Shown: positions 9,005 to 17,592 of the stretch, one piece after another
Layout of the letters: every line of letters begins with the position of its first letter
Position numbering within the stretch: position 1 is the first letter of the stretch
Source of the DNA: Leptospira vanthielii serovar Holland str. Waz Holland = ATCC 700522
Lineage (GTDB): Bacteria > Spirochaetota > Leptospiria > Leptospirales > Leptospiraceae
Length of the DNA stretch: 48,216 nucleotides
Reading direction: 5' to 3'
Assembly: GCF_000332455.1 (NCBI RefSeq)
Contig: NZ_AOGY02000063.1
Coordinates: forward strand, 1 to 48,216
Notes under the pieces: model-generated
Seen by the model: only the letters and a program-made list of their open reading frames with translations
Database searches by the model: none
What the model was told of the DNA's origin: nothing
Program-made: the position numbers and the translations under genes

Positions 9005-10063
9005 CTCACCACCCATTTCTTTACAAGTACAATGTTGGATGGCTGTATCTGCAATAAGCACTCTCTCCGCCAAATACACCAGAAACGGAAGGTAAGTTCC
9101 AAAGGCGGGAATCCGAGTAAAAGATTTGGCTCCCGATTCTAGGGCAAGATCCTTAAACTGCTCTCCTATTTCTTCTAAAGTTTCTAAATGATCACTCACA
9201 AAACTAATGGGGTAAACTGCGATTTGTTTTCTCTCATGGGCAAGCGACTCGATCATCTGTAAAGAACTTGGCTCTGTCCACTTTGCCGGTCCCACCTTAC
9301 TCTGGTAAGATATATGTGTTTGTCCACGAAATCCAATCAAACGAAGTTGTTCCGTAATACCTTTTACAGAAGATTCAACTTCTTGCATATACCTATCACC
9401 CTTGTGAATGAGCCGCATCGGAACACCATGGGCTGAAAAAACCAAATCCAAATCCTTCCAATCTCCATCAAATTTTCCTTCGGGGAAATGCAAAAAATTT
9501 TCTGGCTTTAAAGATCCACCAAAGAATTCAGAAATAAACCTAGCAGTGATTTGGTGAAATTTGGGATCGGAGGCAAAACTAGGAACATATCCACCACTTC
9601 CCACAGGGCATTCTTTGAACTTTTTTCCTAAATGATTCAGTGTGGAAAGCACTGTAGATCTGGAATACTGAGGGTATAACGGTAGATAGATGGTATTTGG
9701 ACCTGGTTTTTCAAATTCTGGATCTCTGATATGAGGAAAACCACAGGTCATCGCCACTTTCACTTTCCAATCGATATCTGTTTTTTGATTTAATATCTGT
9801 TCGAGTGTTTTGGCTTGTTTTTCTGTTTCCGAAACCAAAGGTGAACCACCACCAAATCCCATAGACTCATAGACTTTTTTTACCTTGGGAGTTCTTTTCT
9901 TTGCGATAAAACGGGCAAGAGGGAGACGTAAAAATTCAGGTAGAGGCAAATCAAAAACAAATGGGTCAGTAAACAAATCAGTTAAAAAAATTTCAATTTC
10001 CTCGGTGGTTCTTGGCCCACCTAAATTAACAAGGATGAGAGTTTTTTTTGGTTTATGGTTCAT
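8978..10063 (-). CDS. hemH: Ferrochelatase
   Basis: Inserts Fe2+ into protoporphyrin IX, ending the heme pathway. Family landmarks are LVNLGGPRT at the N-terminus, GFGGGSPL, the active-site His in FSAHGVPMR (~H212), SYQSKVGPAKW, and SFVSDHLETLEE. The tail has a CTC...C pattern that may bind a [2Fe-2S] cluster. I chose ATG 10063 (361 aa); a GTG at 10078 is also in frame. Both lie inside the topA end, and neither has a clear Shine-Dalgarno sequence, so coupling to topA translation is likely. It is the only heme gene on the minus strand and is probably co-transcribed with topA. Confidence 0.94.
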   Translation of the reverse strand: MNHKPKKTLILVNLGGPRTTEEIEIFLTDLFTDPFVFDLPLPEFLRLPLARFIAKKRTPKVKKVYESMGFGGGSPLVSETEKQAKTLEQILNQKTDIDWKVKVAMTCGFPHIRDPEFEKPGPNTIYLPLYPQYSRSTVLSTLNHLGKKFKECPVGSGGYVPSFASDPKFHQITARFISEFFGGSLKPENFLHFPEGKFDGDWKDLDLVFSAHGVPMRLIHKGDRYMQEVESSVKGITEQLRLIGFRGQTHISYQSKVGPAKWTEPSSLQMIESLAHERKQIAVYPISFVSDHLETLEEIGEQFKDLALESGAKSFTRIPAFGTYLPFLVYLAERVLIADTAIQHCTCKEMGGESLPACRFK

Positions 10064-11978
10064 AGGTAATGTAGTCACAGTGCGGGTAACGGGAACAAAA
10101 ATAAATGGTTTTTCCTTTTTTCCCTAGTTTGGTTTTTACAACACCCTCTTTACACACAGGACATATGTTTTGACCTTTTAGACTGGGAGGAGGCGAAACA
10201 AAAAATTCTTTTTTGTCTGAAGTATTCTTTTTAGCAGATGATTCTTTAGCGCCTTTCCCAATTTCTTTTATATGAGAGTCGTAGGTCTGGACCATTTTTT
10301 TTCTAGGACTTCTTAAAATGCGGATCAGTCCTTCATAAAAATTTTGGATGAGAGCAATGCGTGATTCTTTTTTATCTGTGACTTGGTCTAATTTTTCTTC
10401 CAAATCTTTTGTAAAAGCCTCACCAATCATATCGTGAAAGTTAAGAAAAAGATATTCATTCACTTTCATACCAAGGGCCGATGGACCAATAGACTTATGA
10501 TATTCTACAATGTATTTCCGAGTTTTTAAAGTTTCGATAATACTTCCATAAGTAGAAGGCCTACCCACTCCCGTATCTTCCATTTTCTGGACAAGTTTTC
10601 CTTGTGTGTAACGAACGGGAGGTTCTGTTTGTTTTTCCTCTACAGAATAGGAATCATAATTAAAATGATCTCCCAATTTCCAATCCAATCGTTTCTGAGG
10701 TTTTTTCTTTTCTGCTTTGGTGAAAGCTTTAAACCCAAGATCTGTAATGAATTCATTCTTATAAATAAATATATGTTTATTTTTCTGAAATTCATATACA
10801 GCTTCTTCACCTAACTCTGGCTTCATTAAAGAAATTAAAAAACGCTCCCAAATGAGCTGATAGAGTTTTCTCTCATCAGATGATAAATAAGAGGCGATTG
10901 AATCGGGACTAAAATTGGGATTTGCGGGAATGACAGCTTCGTGGGCATCTTGAGAATATTTTTTTTGTTTTTTGGGAGTGAAACTACCCGCAGAAACTAA
11001 ACCAGGAAAATGTTGATTTAAATATTTTTCACCTAACTCCCGTTTTGAATCGGAAACACGGGTGCTATCGGTTCGCATATAGGTGATAAGCCCTACCCTT
11101 TCACCAGAACCAATCCGTTTGCCTTCAAATAACATTTGCGCCAATTTCATTGTTTTTTTGGAATCAAAACCTAAAACACGAAAACTCGTTTCTTGCAAAC
11201 TAGCAGTCGAAAACGCTTGCGGCGGATTTCTTTTGATATTTTTCTTTTTGATTTGAGATAAGGTTATTTCTTTTAACCTGGTTGGTTCTGGTAGGATTTC
11301 TATTTCAGAAAGCAGATTTTGTATAGATTTAGAATCTAACCTATCTTTAGTTTGGTGGTCCAAAACAACGTGTTCTGTTGATACAGATCCCTTCAATTTT
11401 AATTGGTAATATATTTCTTTTGAGAAATTTTGAATTTCGATTTCCCTTTCACAAATCCAATGTAAAACGGTGGATTGAACTCGGCCCGCAGATAAAGAAG
11501 AAATTTTTAAATGTTTCCAGAGATCCGGCGATACTTCGAAACCAAAAATACGATCTACTACTCTTCTTGCAATTTGTGATTCAATTTCTGCTAAATCTAG
11601 TCCAGACTTTAGTTGGATCTGGCGGTTCACTTCCTCTTTCGAAATTTCCTTCAAACGAAGTCGAAAGATTGGTTTTTTTAATTTTACTAATTCATCATAA
11701 CAATGTTTGGCGATGATTTCCCCTTCGCGATCAGGGTCACTAGCAATGTAAATGATGGAGGAACCTTTGGCCTTGGTTTTGATTGCGGAAAAAACTGTTT
11801 TTTTTCCTTTTAGCCATTCATATTCAGGTTCAAATTGATTCTTTAAATCCACCCCATAAGATTTGGGAGGAAGGTCTTTGATATGACCTTTGGTCGCAAC
11901 AACAACCCAGTCCTTATCTAAATAGGATGCGATTGTTGTTGCTTTTGTCGGTGATTCGACTATTAGGAGTTTGGTGAT
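10053..11978 (-). CDS. topA: DNA topoisomerase I (type IA), apparent AUC start
   Basis: Relaxes negative supercoils through a 5'-phosphotyrosine intermediate. Using 641-aa numbering: TOPRIM begins with LLIVESPTK (Glu8), acidic SDPDREGE at about 80-87, catalytic Tyr300 in GLITYMRTDSTR, and one C-terminal zinc ribbon (CPVC...CSRYPHC). The first ATG/GTG/TTG in frame is the GTG at 11852, which would delete the essential first TOPRIM strand. The frame stays open upstream to a TAG at 11990-11988, and the homologous N-terminus (ITKLLIVESPTKATTIASYL) follows an ATC at 11978 with AGGA seven bases ahead. I annotate from ATC; a base-call error or a frame problem are alternatives. Lies 12 bp downstream of cysK. 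Confidence 0.85.
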   Translation of the reverse strand: MTKLLIVESPTKATTIASYLDKDWVVVATKGHIKDLPPKSYGVDLKNQFEPEYEWLKGKKTVFSAIKTKAKGSSIIYIASDPDREGEIIAKHCYDELVKLKKPIFRLRLKEISKEEVNRQIQLKSGLDLAEIESQIARRVVDRIFGFEVSPDLWKHLKISSLSAGRVQSTVLHWICEREIEIQNFSKEIYYQLKLKGSVSTEHVVLDHQTKDRLDSKSIQNLLSEIEILPEPTRLKEITLSQIKKKNIKRNPPQAFSTASLQETSFRVLGFDSKKTMKLAQMLFEGKRIGSGERVGLITYMRTDSTRVSDSKRELGEKYLNQHFPGLVSAGSFTPKKQKKYSQDAHEAVIPANPNFSPDSIASYLSSDERKLYQLIWERFLISLMKPELGEEAVYEFQKNKHIFIYKNEFITDLGFKAFTKAEKKKPQKRLDWKLGDHFNYDSYSVEEKQTEPPVRYTQGKLVQKMEDTGVGRPSTYGSIIETLKTRKYIVEYHKSIGPSALGMKVNEYLFLNFHDMIGEAFTKDLEEKLDQVTDKKESRIALIQNFYEGLIRILRSPRKKMVQTYDSHIKEIGKGAKESSAKKNTSDKKEFFVSPPPSLKGQNICPVCKEGVVKTKLGKKGKTIYFCSRYPHCDYITYEP

Positions 11979-11990
11979 CTTAAAATCCTA

Positions 11991-12905
11991 TTAAACGAAA
12001 AGACCTTCCACAGATAGGTATCTTTCTCCTGTGTCATAACAGAAAGTAAGAACCTTGGAACCTGCTGGAATTTCTTTTAGTTTTTTGGAAACTGCAGCAA
12101 GACTTGCACCAGAAGAAGTTCCAATAAAGATTCCTTCTTTTTTAGCGGCAAGTACGGCCATAGTGAAGGCTTCGTCTTTACCTACAGTGATGATACCATC
12201 TAAAAGTTCTGTTTTACAGTTTTTAGGAATAAAACCAGCGCCAATTCCTTGGAGTGGGTGTGGACCAGGTTTACCACCGCTAAGAACTGGTGAACCTTCT
12301 GGTTCTACCGCAAATACTTTGAGTTTAGGAAATCTTTTTTTTAGGTTTTCTGCACATCCTGTGATGTGACCACCAGTACCTACACCCGTGATGATATAAT
12401 CCAATCCTTCTGGAAAATCTTTTGCGATTTCTTCTGCCGTTTTTTCTCTATGGACGGCAATGTTCGCTTCGTTTTCGAATTGTTGAGGCATCCATGCATT
12501 CGGATTGGCAGCAACAATTTCTTGTGCTTTAGCAATGGCACCTGGCATTCCTTTTTCTCGAGGAGTGAGTTCAAACTTTGCACCATAAGCTGCCATGATT
12601 CTTCTTCTTTCTACAGACATATGTTCTGGCATAACAAGAGTGATGGCATACCCTTTAACAGCTGCTACCATAGCAAGACCAATACCCGTGTTACCAGATG
12701 TAGGTTCGACGATAAAAGAATCTTTTTTTAATTTTCCTGACTTCTCTGCTTCTTCAATCATCGCAAGAGCAATCCGATCCTTAATGGATCCACCAGGATT
12801 TTGTCTTTCGAGTTTCATATAAACTTCATGGTCTGTTCCAAAAAGTCGTGACAGTCTAACGTGAGGTGTATTTCCGATGGCTTCTAGAATGCTATTTATT
12901 TTCAT
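11991..12905 (-). CDS. cysK: Cysteine synthase (O-acetylserine sulfhydrylase)
   Basis: PLP-dependent synthesis of L-cysteine from O-acetylserine and sulfide. The 304-residue protein has K42 in [12 protein letters not shown] (Schiff-base lysine), [11 protein letters not shown] (substrate carboxylate loop), [10 protein letters not shown] (PLP phosphate loop) and GTSSGAS near the C-terminus. A GGAG Shine-Dalgarno sequence sits seven bases before ATG. It is closer to CysK than to cystathionine beta-synthase because there is no regulatory CBS pair. Second-to-last upstream partner of topA/hemH in the leftward unit. Confidence 0.95.
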   Translation of the reverse strand: MKINSILEAIGNTPHVRLSRLFGTDHEVYMKLERQNPGGSIKDRIALAMIEEAEKSGKLKKDSFIVEPTSGNTGIGLAMVAAVKGYAITLVMPEHMSVERRRIMAAYGAKFELTPREKGMPGAIAKAQEIVAANPNAWMPQQFENEANIAVHREKTAEEIAKDFPEGLDYIITGVGTGGHITGCAENLKKRFPKLKVFAVEPEGSPVLSGGKPGPHPLQGIGAGFIPKNCKTELLDGIITVGKDEAFTMAVLAAKKEGIFIGTSSGASLAAVSKKLKEIPAGSKVLTFCYDTGERYLSVEGLFV

Positions 12906-12971
12906 AATTTCTCCACTCTGTCACATTTTAGGAGAAAAAGCGGATTTGTCCACAATGAAAATCAAGAATTC

Positions 12972-13871
12972 TTAAGGTGTATGAAAAGAAATGATAGATT
13001 GGTAATCGGATTTCATTTGTTTTAAGACTTTAGGATCGTTTTCAGACTGAATCACCTTTTCTAAGTAAGGTGCCGAAATTCGAAAGTTCAATCTACTGAG
13101 GGCATCCGACGCCTTGGCCCGGACTTGCGGGTCTTTATCTGTCAGTGATTCTAATACAGCCTTGTAATTTTGGTTTGGCAATCGTTCGAGTCCCACCACA
13201 GCCGACAGAATCGAAATTTTTGCATAAGGAACTGTCTCTTTACTGAGTGCCTCAGACAAATTACTGAGAACCTGTCCTTTTCCAGAAAAGTAAAGTGCAT
13301 CGGCAGCAGAACTTCTGATATAAAAATTGGGGCTCATTAATGCCGATTTGATGGTGGACTCCGATTCAGATGTTAGGGGTAAGGAACCCAAAGTCCGCAA
13401 AATTTCCCCGCAAGTTAGAGTGATGGGGATTTCTCCTTCTTCATAAAAGTAAGGACTAGATACAGAAGTGCTATCAGCAACACCATCTTTCCAAGTGCGC
13501 GATTTCGGTGGATTGTATTCTGGGATATTGGCAGATTCTTTTTGGTAAGTTTTGATTAAATAGGGAACGGCCAACTTGTCTCCCTTTTTAGCTAAGGCCT
13601 GCGCTGCATAAAACTTAACGGCTGGGGCATTTCCAGGACTCGTTGGAAAATGGGAAGATCCTTCCATAGCAGAAATGATATCACGGATTCCTTGACTTGA
13701 TTTAACGAAAGTAAGCTGGTCGATCGCATCCCGAATTTCAGATATATTAGATGAGGATAATCTAGTGCGTTGGATCTCGAAAAATCGCTCATTCATTTCA
13801 GCAAAAAGGACTGCCGGTACAAAGAAAACAAAGGAAATACAAATAAACTTTGGAATCGTGATAAAACGCAT
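12972..13871 (-). CDS. Exported HEAT-repeat protein
   Basis: A 299-residue protein with a cleavable-looking signal peptide (basic MRF, hydrophobic core, LFA-EM cleavage about residue 24). The rest is alpha-helical repeats of HEAT/PBS-lyase type, clearest near the C-terminus: DPQVRAKASDALSRL and NFRISAPYLEKVIQ. Such repeats act as periplasmic protein-binding scaffolds; no catalytic motif is visible. It lies 33 bp downstream of the phaR-like gene and 66 bp upstream of cysK on the same strand. Specific role unknown. Confidence 0.75.
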   Translation of the reverse strand: MRFITIPKFICISFVFFVPAVLFAEMNERFFEIQRTRLSSSNISEIRDAIDQLTFVKSSQGIRDIISAMEGSSHFPTSPGNAPAVKFYAAQALAKKGDKLAVPYLIKTYQKESANIPEYNPPKSRTWKDGVADSTSVSSPYFYEEGEIPITLTCGEILRTLGSLPLTSESESTIKSALMSPNFYIRSSAADALYFSGKGQVLSNLSEALSKETVPYAKISILSAVVGLERLPNQNYKAVLESLTDKDPQVRAKASDALSRLNFRISAPYLEKVIQSENDPKVLKQMKSDYQSIISFHTP

Positions 13872-13904
13872 CTAATAGCGGACGAAAATTCTGATCGTTT
13901 TCTT

Positions 13905-14453
13905 TTAATTTTCCTTCAATTTTTCTGCGACTTCCTTTAATTTTTCGGAAAGATCACCCAGAGTGGCTTTATCTTCTTCCAAAATGGATTGGCTGAACTT
14001 TTCTAAATCCCTTTGGATTTGTTCTTTTTTCTCGCTGGCTCTCGAAGCCATTTTGCGAAGCAGGTCTTCACGGTAATGGCTAAAATCCGCTTCCTTCAAT
14101 TCTCCGAGCTCTACCATGGAAGTTACAATTTTTTCCAATCGTTCTGAGGTCAGGTAGTTGGCACCGATGCCTCCAAGAATCAAACGTTCAAAAAGTCCTG
14201 ATACATCCCTTCCCGTTTCTCGGATCAGTGAGGTTAACATAAAGTTTGAAAAATCTTCGTTTCTTTGTCCCAAACTGACTTTGAGAAAGGTTTGTCCCAA
14301 AATTTTTGGAGTGATGTCTTCTCCGGTCATATTGTCTTGGACTTTGATTTCTTCTCCTCCGATGATCATCTTAGCCACATCTTCTAGTGTGATGGTGGAA
14401 CTAGTTTCTGGATCATAGAGTCTGCGGTTTGCGTATCGCTTGAGGAGCTTCAT
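13905..14453 (-). CDS. PHA/PHB accumulation regulator-type DNA-binding protein (PhaR-like)
   Basis: The N-terminal ~60 residues ([20 protein letters not shown], then [19 protein letters not shown]) match the PhaR DNA-binding domain, which represses phasin genes and binds PHB granules in polyester-storing bacteria. Residues ~135-182 are a charged helix, likely a coiled coil. No PHA synthase or phasin gene is present in the window, so the target here is unknown. It is the first gene of the leftward unit; a minus-strand promoter lies just upstream. No Shine-Dalgarno sequence is obvious. Confidence 0.8.
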   Translation of the reverse strand: MKLLKRYANRRLYDPETSSTITLEDVAKMIIGGEEIKVQDNMTGEDITPKILGQTFLKVSLGQRNEDFSNFMLTSLIRETGRDVSGLFERLILGGIGANYLTSERLEKIVTSMVELGELKEADFSHYREDLLRKMASRASEKKEQIQRDLEKFSQSILEEDKATLGDLSEKLKEVAEKLKEN

Positions 14454-14466
14454 CGGAGATGCTTTT

Positions 14467-14495
14467 TAAAATGACTTTCAAGCCTAGGGGGTCAA
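14467..14495 (-). promoter_or_regulatory. Candidate promoter of the phaR-like / cysK / topA / hemH unit
   Basis: Minus-strand TTGACC (complement of 14490-14495), 17-bp spacer, ATTTTA (complement of 14467-14472). The -35 is good and the -10 poor. It would give a very short leader before the ATG at 14453. The 58-bp gap is shared with the divergent gene at 14512, which has TAAAAT at 14497-14502 as its own possible -10. Confidence 0.35.
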
Positions 14496-14511
14496 CTAAA
14501 ATACAATCGTA

Positions 14512-15375
14512 ATGGACTCTCTATTCGGTGCTGTTTTGACACAACTTCCCGACCTTGAAAAAAACCTGATTGTAACATGGTTACAAGTGCAAGGATTCGT
14601 CATAAAAGAATGTACGCAGAAAACTTGGAAAGACCATCCCGATTCCATTCGTCTTTTTTCCAAACCAACACCAGAGATCATAAAAGAGTTATTAGATTGG
14701 AGCATTGAACCAATCTTATGCGGTAATTTTACAAACGAAGAAAAAGAAATTTATAAAAACATCGGTGTTTCACTACTTTGGGAAAAACCATACTCAGAAA
14801 TCCATACATTTCCATGTAAAACCTTACCTATGTCAAAATTGACTTGGGTTATTTACACAAAAGACCAATCCCTAGACAAACACCTGTCAGTATTTTTAAA
14901 ATCAATGGGCCAAACTGTATTTACTGAAGGGAGTCTGGAGTTCCTTTCCAAACGAATCCAAACAGGACCCTGTCATTTTCTTATTTTAGATTGGGATGTA
15001 ATCAATCCAAGGACCGTAATTCCTGAACTCTCCAAACTAAAAAGGGAAAAACAGTTTTTATCCATTGGAATCAAAGACTTTATGAAAGAACATCTTTATA
15101 GGGATTTGAAAACAGGGATTGGAACCATCTCAGAAGTACTGGTTTCTAAATCTGATTTTTGGGATGTGTTACTCCACTCTTTCCCTCTTAGAGAGGAATC
15201 GAAAGAACTCAGTGACTGGAAGGAAATTTCACGTTCTGTTTCCAAACTCAGTTTTACATTCCAAGAAAAACAAATTCCTATCGCAATGCAGCTAACAGAA
15301 ACAACGATTTTAAAGAAAACTCCGGCATTCCCACAAATTCAAAATCTTTTAGATCTTTATAATTGGTTTTTATGA
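14512..15375 (+). CDS. Hypothetical protein with a possible degenerate receiver-like domain
   Basis: A 287-residue protein I do not recognise. There is no signal peptide and no membrane span. Residues ~103-185 alternate strands and helices like a response-regulator receiver: KLTWVIYTKDQSLDKHL, then CHFLILDWDVINP where the phospho-acceptor Asp would sit, then KQFLSIGI. The acidic pair and conserved Lys/Thr are not convincing, so any receiver would be inactive or atypical. It stands alone between two leftward units, divergent from the phaR-like gene and converging on 15387-16160 with an 11-bp gap. Confidence 0.6.
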   Translation: MDSLFGAVLTQLPDLEKNLIVTWLQVQGFVIKECTQKTWKDHPDSIRLFSKPTPEIIKELLDWSIEPILCGNFTNEEKEIYKNIGVSLLWEKPYSEIHTFPCKTLPMSKLTWVIYTKDQSLDKHLSVFLKSMGQTVFTEGSLEFLSKRIQTGPCHFLILDWDVINPRTVIPELSKLKREKQFLSIGIKDFMKEHLYRDLKTGIGTISEVLVSKSDFWDVLLHSFPLREESKELSDWKEISRSVSKLSFTFQEKQIPIAMQLTETTILKKTPAFPQIQNLLDLYNWFL

Positions 15376-15386
15376 TCACTCTAAAC

Positions 15387-16160
15387 TCACTCAAAGAGTA
15401 ACATGTCATCACTAGAAAGTTCCCCTGCCCCACGGTTAGGAAAAGCCTGTTCAAAAAAAAGTGCGGCAAGTAAATCGAAATCTTCATCCTCGGTTCTATT
15501 TTCTAATTCCCAAAGTTCATTTCTGCGTTTGATAAGAAGTGATACAGTCGCATCTTCCAAGGCAAATTCAATCTTCAAACGATTCAAAGTACGAATGAAA
15601 AAATTTAGATTATAAATTACATAATCTCTAAAGTAAGTAAGCCCTGCAATGGTGGGTTCATATTTAAGGAGAGCCTCTGTCAAATAACATGCAGTTTTTA
15701 AATCTTCAGTGGCTCCTGTTTCCTTAAAGGCTCTAAAGATATGATGGACTGTTTCATGCATTGATATTGTGGAATGATAGGAATCTTCAATGAGTCTGAT
15801 GGCTTCTGGATGGGATTCCATATAGGCAAATACATCGACAATTTCCCGATTGGCCGCTGCACGTTTTCTTTCTGCGTCACAAGGATCGTTTGTGATTGTT
15901 GGATCTACGAGTAGGATAAAAAGATATTTGGTTTCGAAAGCAAACCGGGATTCTTTGGGAATATAGTATTCAATCCAGATAGGTTCTTTGTAGTAATCAA
16001 TGGATTCTTGGAAACTGAGTTCCGGTGTGACTTTGAGGGATTTTAGTTTTTTTACGTCATCAGTGATGACTTTTTTTCCTTCAACCCGAGTTTTACTGCG
16101 TTTGATTTGTCGGAGTTCCGACTTATTCAAAAGCGGTTTGGGTTTGAAGGAAGAATCCAT
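15387..16160 (-). CDS. Hypothetical protein with an HExxH sequence
   Basis: A 257-residue soluble, mostly helical protein of unknown family. The basic N-terminus (~40 residues) looks disordered; residues ~60-90 (PIWIEYYIPKESRFAF, KYLFILLVDPT) look like a small beta sheet; the rest is helical. HETVHH near residue 133 fits the HExxH zinc-metalloprotease consensus inside a helix, but no third ligand is obvious and it may be chance. The C-terminus is acidic. Last gene of the leftward unit that begins with the K+ transporter; 17 bp from the TlpA-like gene. Confidence 0.65.
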   Translation of the reverse strand: MDSSFKPKPLLNKSELRQIKRSKTRVEGKKVITDDVKKLKSLKVTPELSFQESIDYYKEPIWIEYYIPKESRFAFETKYLFILLVDPTITNDPCDAERKRAAANREIVDVFAYMESHPEAIRLIEDSYHSTISMHETVHHIFRAFKETGATEDLKTACYLTEALLKYEPTIAGLTYFRDYVIYNLNFFIRTLNRLKIEFALEDATVSLLIKRRNELWELENRTEDEDFDLLAALFFEQAFPNRGAGELSSDDMLLFE

Positions 16161-16177
16161 GTTATATCATCGACAGT

Positions 16178-16687
16178 TTAGAAAAAGCGCAAAAGAAAAG
16201 AACGTAACCAAAATCCAATGGGGCTTAAGATTCCTGTATCGGAAAACACAACCTTACCTTCTTCATTCAAAAAAACCGTTGTGGGGTAAGCGGTGATCCG
16301 CCATTCCTTCAAAATTCGGTAATCGGCAGAATATATGGGATGTTTCGCATCAGGGGTGAGTTTTGTCAGAACCTCTTTTGTTTCCTCTGAATCTTCTGCT
16401 TCTAGAACAGAGAGGAAGATAGTGGATTTTGGCAATAATCTTAAGTTTGCCTCTAGAATGGGAGCATAGGCTTTGCAGACCGTACACCAGGTGGCCCAAA
16501 AATACACTACCTTGGGATGGCCCTTCCAGGAATTTGCTTCCGTGGGTGTTGTGGCCAGGATTTCAATAGGTACTCCTGGACGTGTGTCCCTTCCCTTAAA
16601 GTAGGCAAAACAAAGGGTGGTCGAAAAAAAGAAAACAAAGGCGGAGACCACCTTCCATCCGTACGGTAACTGCTTCCAAATTTTCAT
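16178..16687 (-). CDS. Membrane-anchored periplasmic thioredoxin (TlpA/ResA-like)
   Basis: A 169-residue protein with an N-terminal signal anchor (residues ~12-29) followed by one thioredoxin fold. The redox motif WATWCTVC (family WCxxC) lies at about residues 63-70, and the cis-proline is in TAYPTTVFLNEEGKVV. TlpA/ResA-type proteins reduce disulfides outside the membrane, classically for cytochrome c maturation; no cytochrome gene is nearby, so the client is unknown. Lies 5 bp after the UbiA-family gene. Confidence 0.82.
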   Translation of the reverse strand: MKIWKQLPYGWKVVSAFVFFFSTTLCFAYFKGRDTRPGVPIEILATTPTEANSWKGHPKVVYFWATWCTVCKAYAPILEANLRLLPKSTIFLSVLEAEDSEETKEVLTKLTPDAKHPIYSADYRILKEWRITAYPTTVFLNEEGKVVFSDTGILSPIGFWLRSFLLRFF

Positions 16688-16692
16688 AGTCT

Positions 16693-17592
16693 TTATTGTA
16701 AGACTGGTGGTTGGCCGGATATGTTCCCAAACATCAAAAATAAGATGAGGAGTAACCAGATAAAACCTGAAGTAAGGACACTTACATCCGTGAGGATGGC
16801 TTTTGTGGGGTTATGACCCATATTCTTGATATAAATGATGTAAAGAGAGCGAAAGATGGCATAAACAACAATCGGAACTGTATACACCATATAAGGAGTT
16901 CCCAAACTTTTTGCAGTCTCTGGACTCACAGTATACATCACGTAACTAACAAGAGTTAGAGTAGCCACTACCCCCATCATCAAATCTAAAAATTCAATAG
17001 AATACTCTTCTAAAATTTTTCTATGTTTTCCTGCATCGGTTTTTAAGATATTGATCTCACCTCTGCGTTTGGAAAATCCCCAAAAGAGTGCCAACATAAA
17101 CGTACAAAGTAATAACCAATGAGAAAACTCTACTCCAATGACAACGGCACCCGCAATGGCACGTAATACAAATCCAATAGAAATACTCATGACATCCAAA
17201 ATTACAATGTGTTTCAAAACCTTGCTATACAACATATTAAAAAGCAAATAAAAGATGGTAAGGTAAAAGAAAACCGGGGACAGTTTGTACGCACCAATCA
17301 GGGCCACAGGCAAAATTACACCGGTGATTGCCAAAGCAATTCCCGAATCCAGTTCTCCACTCGCAAGAGGTCTATGTTTTTTCTCTGGATGTTTTGCGTC
17401 TTCTTTTTGATCCAAAAAATCATTAAACACATATTGGCAACTAGCAACGAGAGAAAAACAAAGGAAAGCCAAACAAACTTTTGTTAATGAAGGAAGTTCA
17501 AAGATTTTTTTAGAAAAAATCAATCCGGCAAACAGGATAACATTTTTCACCCACTGAGGAACTCGCATTAACTTAAGATATAGTTTGATCAT
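16693..17592 (-). CDS. UbiA-family prenyltransferase, decaprenyl-phosphate phosphoribosyltransferase-like
   Basis: An integral membrane protein (299 aa, about 8-9 spans). The first Asp-rich motif is NDFLDQKEDAKHPEKKHRPL, close to the ND-x2-D-x3-D-x2-HP-x-K-x2-RP form of 5-phosphoribosyl-1-diphosphate:polyprenyl-phosphate transferases (actinobacterial DPPR synthase). The second conserved region, GFSKRRGEINILK followed by RKILEEYS, also fits that subgroup better than ubiquinone- or heme O-type UbiA. The likely reaction is transfer of phosphoribose onto polyprenyl phosphate for envelope glycan synthesis. ATGA overlap with the upstream membrane protein gene. Confidence 0.8.
   Translation of the reverse strand: MIKLYLKLMRVPQWVKNVILFAGLIFSKKIFELPSLTKVCLAFLCFSLVASCQYVFNDFLDQKEDAKHPEKKHRPLASGELDSGIALAITGVILPVALIGAYKLSPVFFYLTIFYLLFNMLYSKVLKHIVILDVMSISIGFVLRAIAGAVVIGVEFSHWLLLCTFMLALFWGFSKRRGEINILKTDAGKHRKILEEYSIEFLDLMMGVVATLTLVSYVMYTVSPETAKSLGTPYMVYTVPIVVYAIFRSLYIIYIKNMGHNPTKAILTDVSVLTSGFIWLLLILFLMFGNISGQPPVLQ

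Noticed and set aside
12366..12731. 121-aa plus-strand ORF opposite cysK
   Set aside because: It lies entirely inside the antisense strand of a clear cysteine synthase gene; its Cys/Phe/Ser-rich content is typical of a shadow frame.
12906..12971. Riboswitch or T-box upstream of cysK
   Set aside because: The 66-bp gap is too short and shows no T-box or SAM-type conserved elements.
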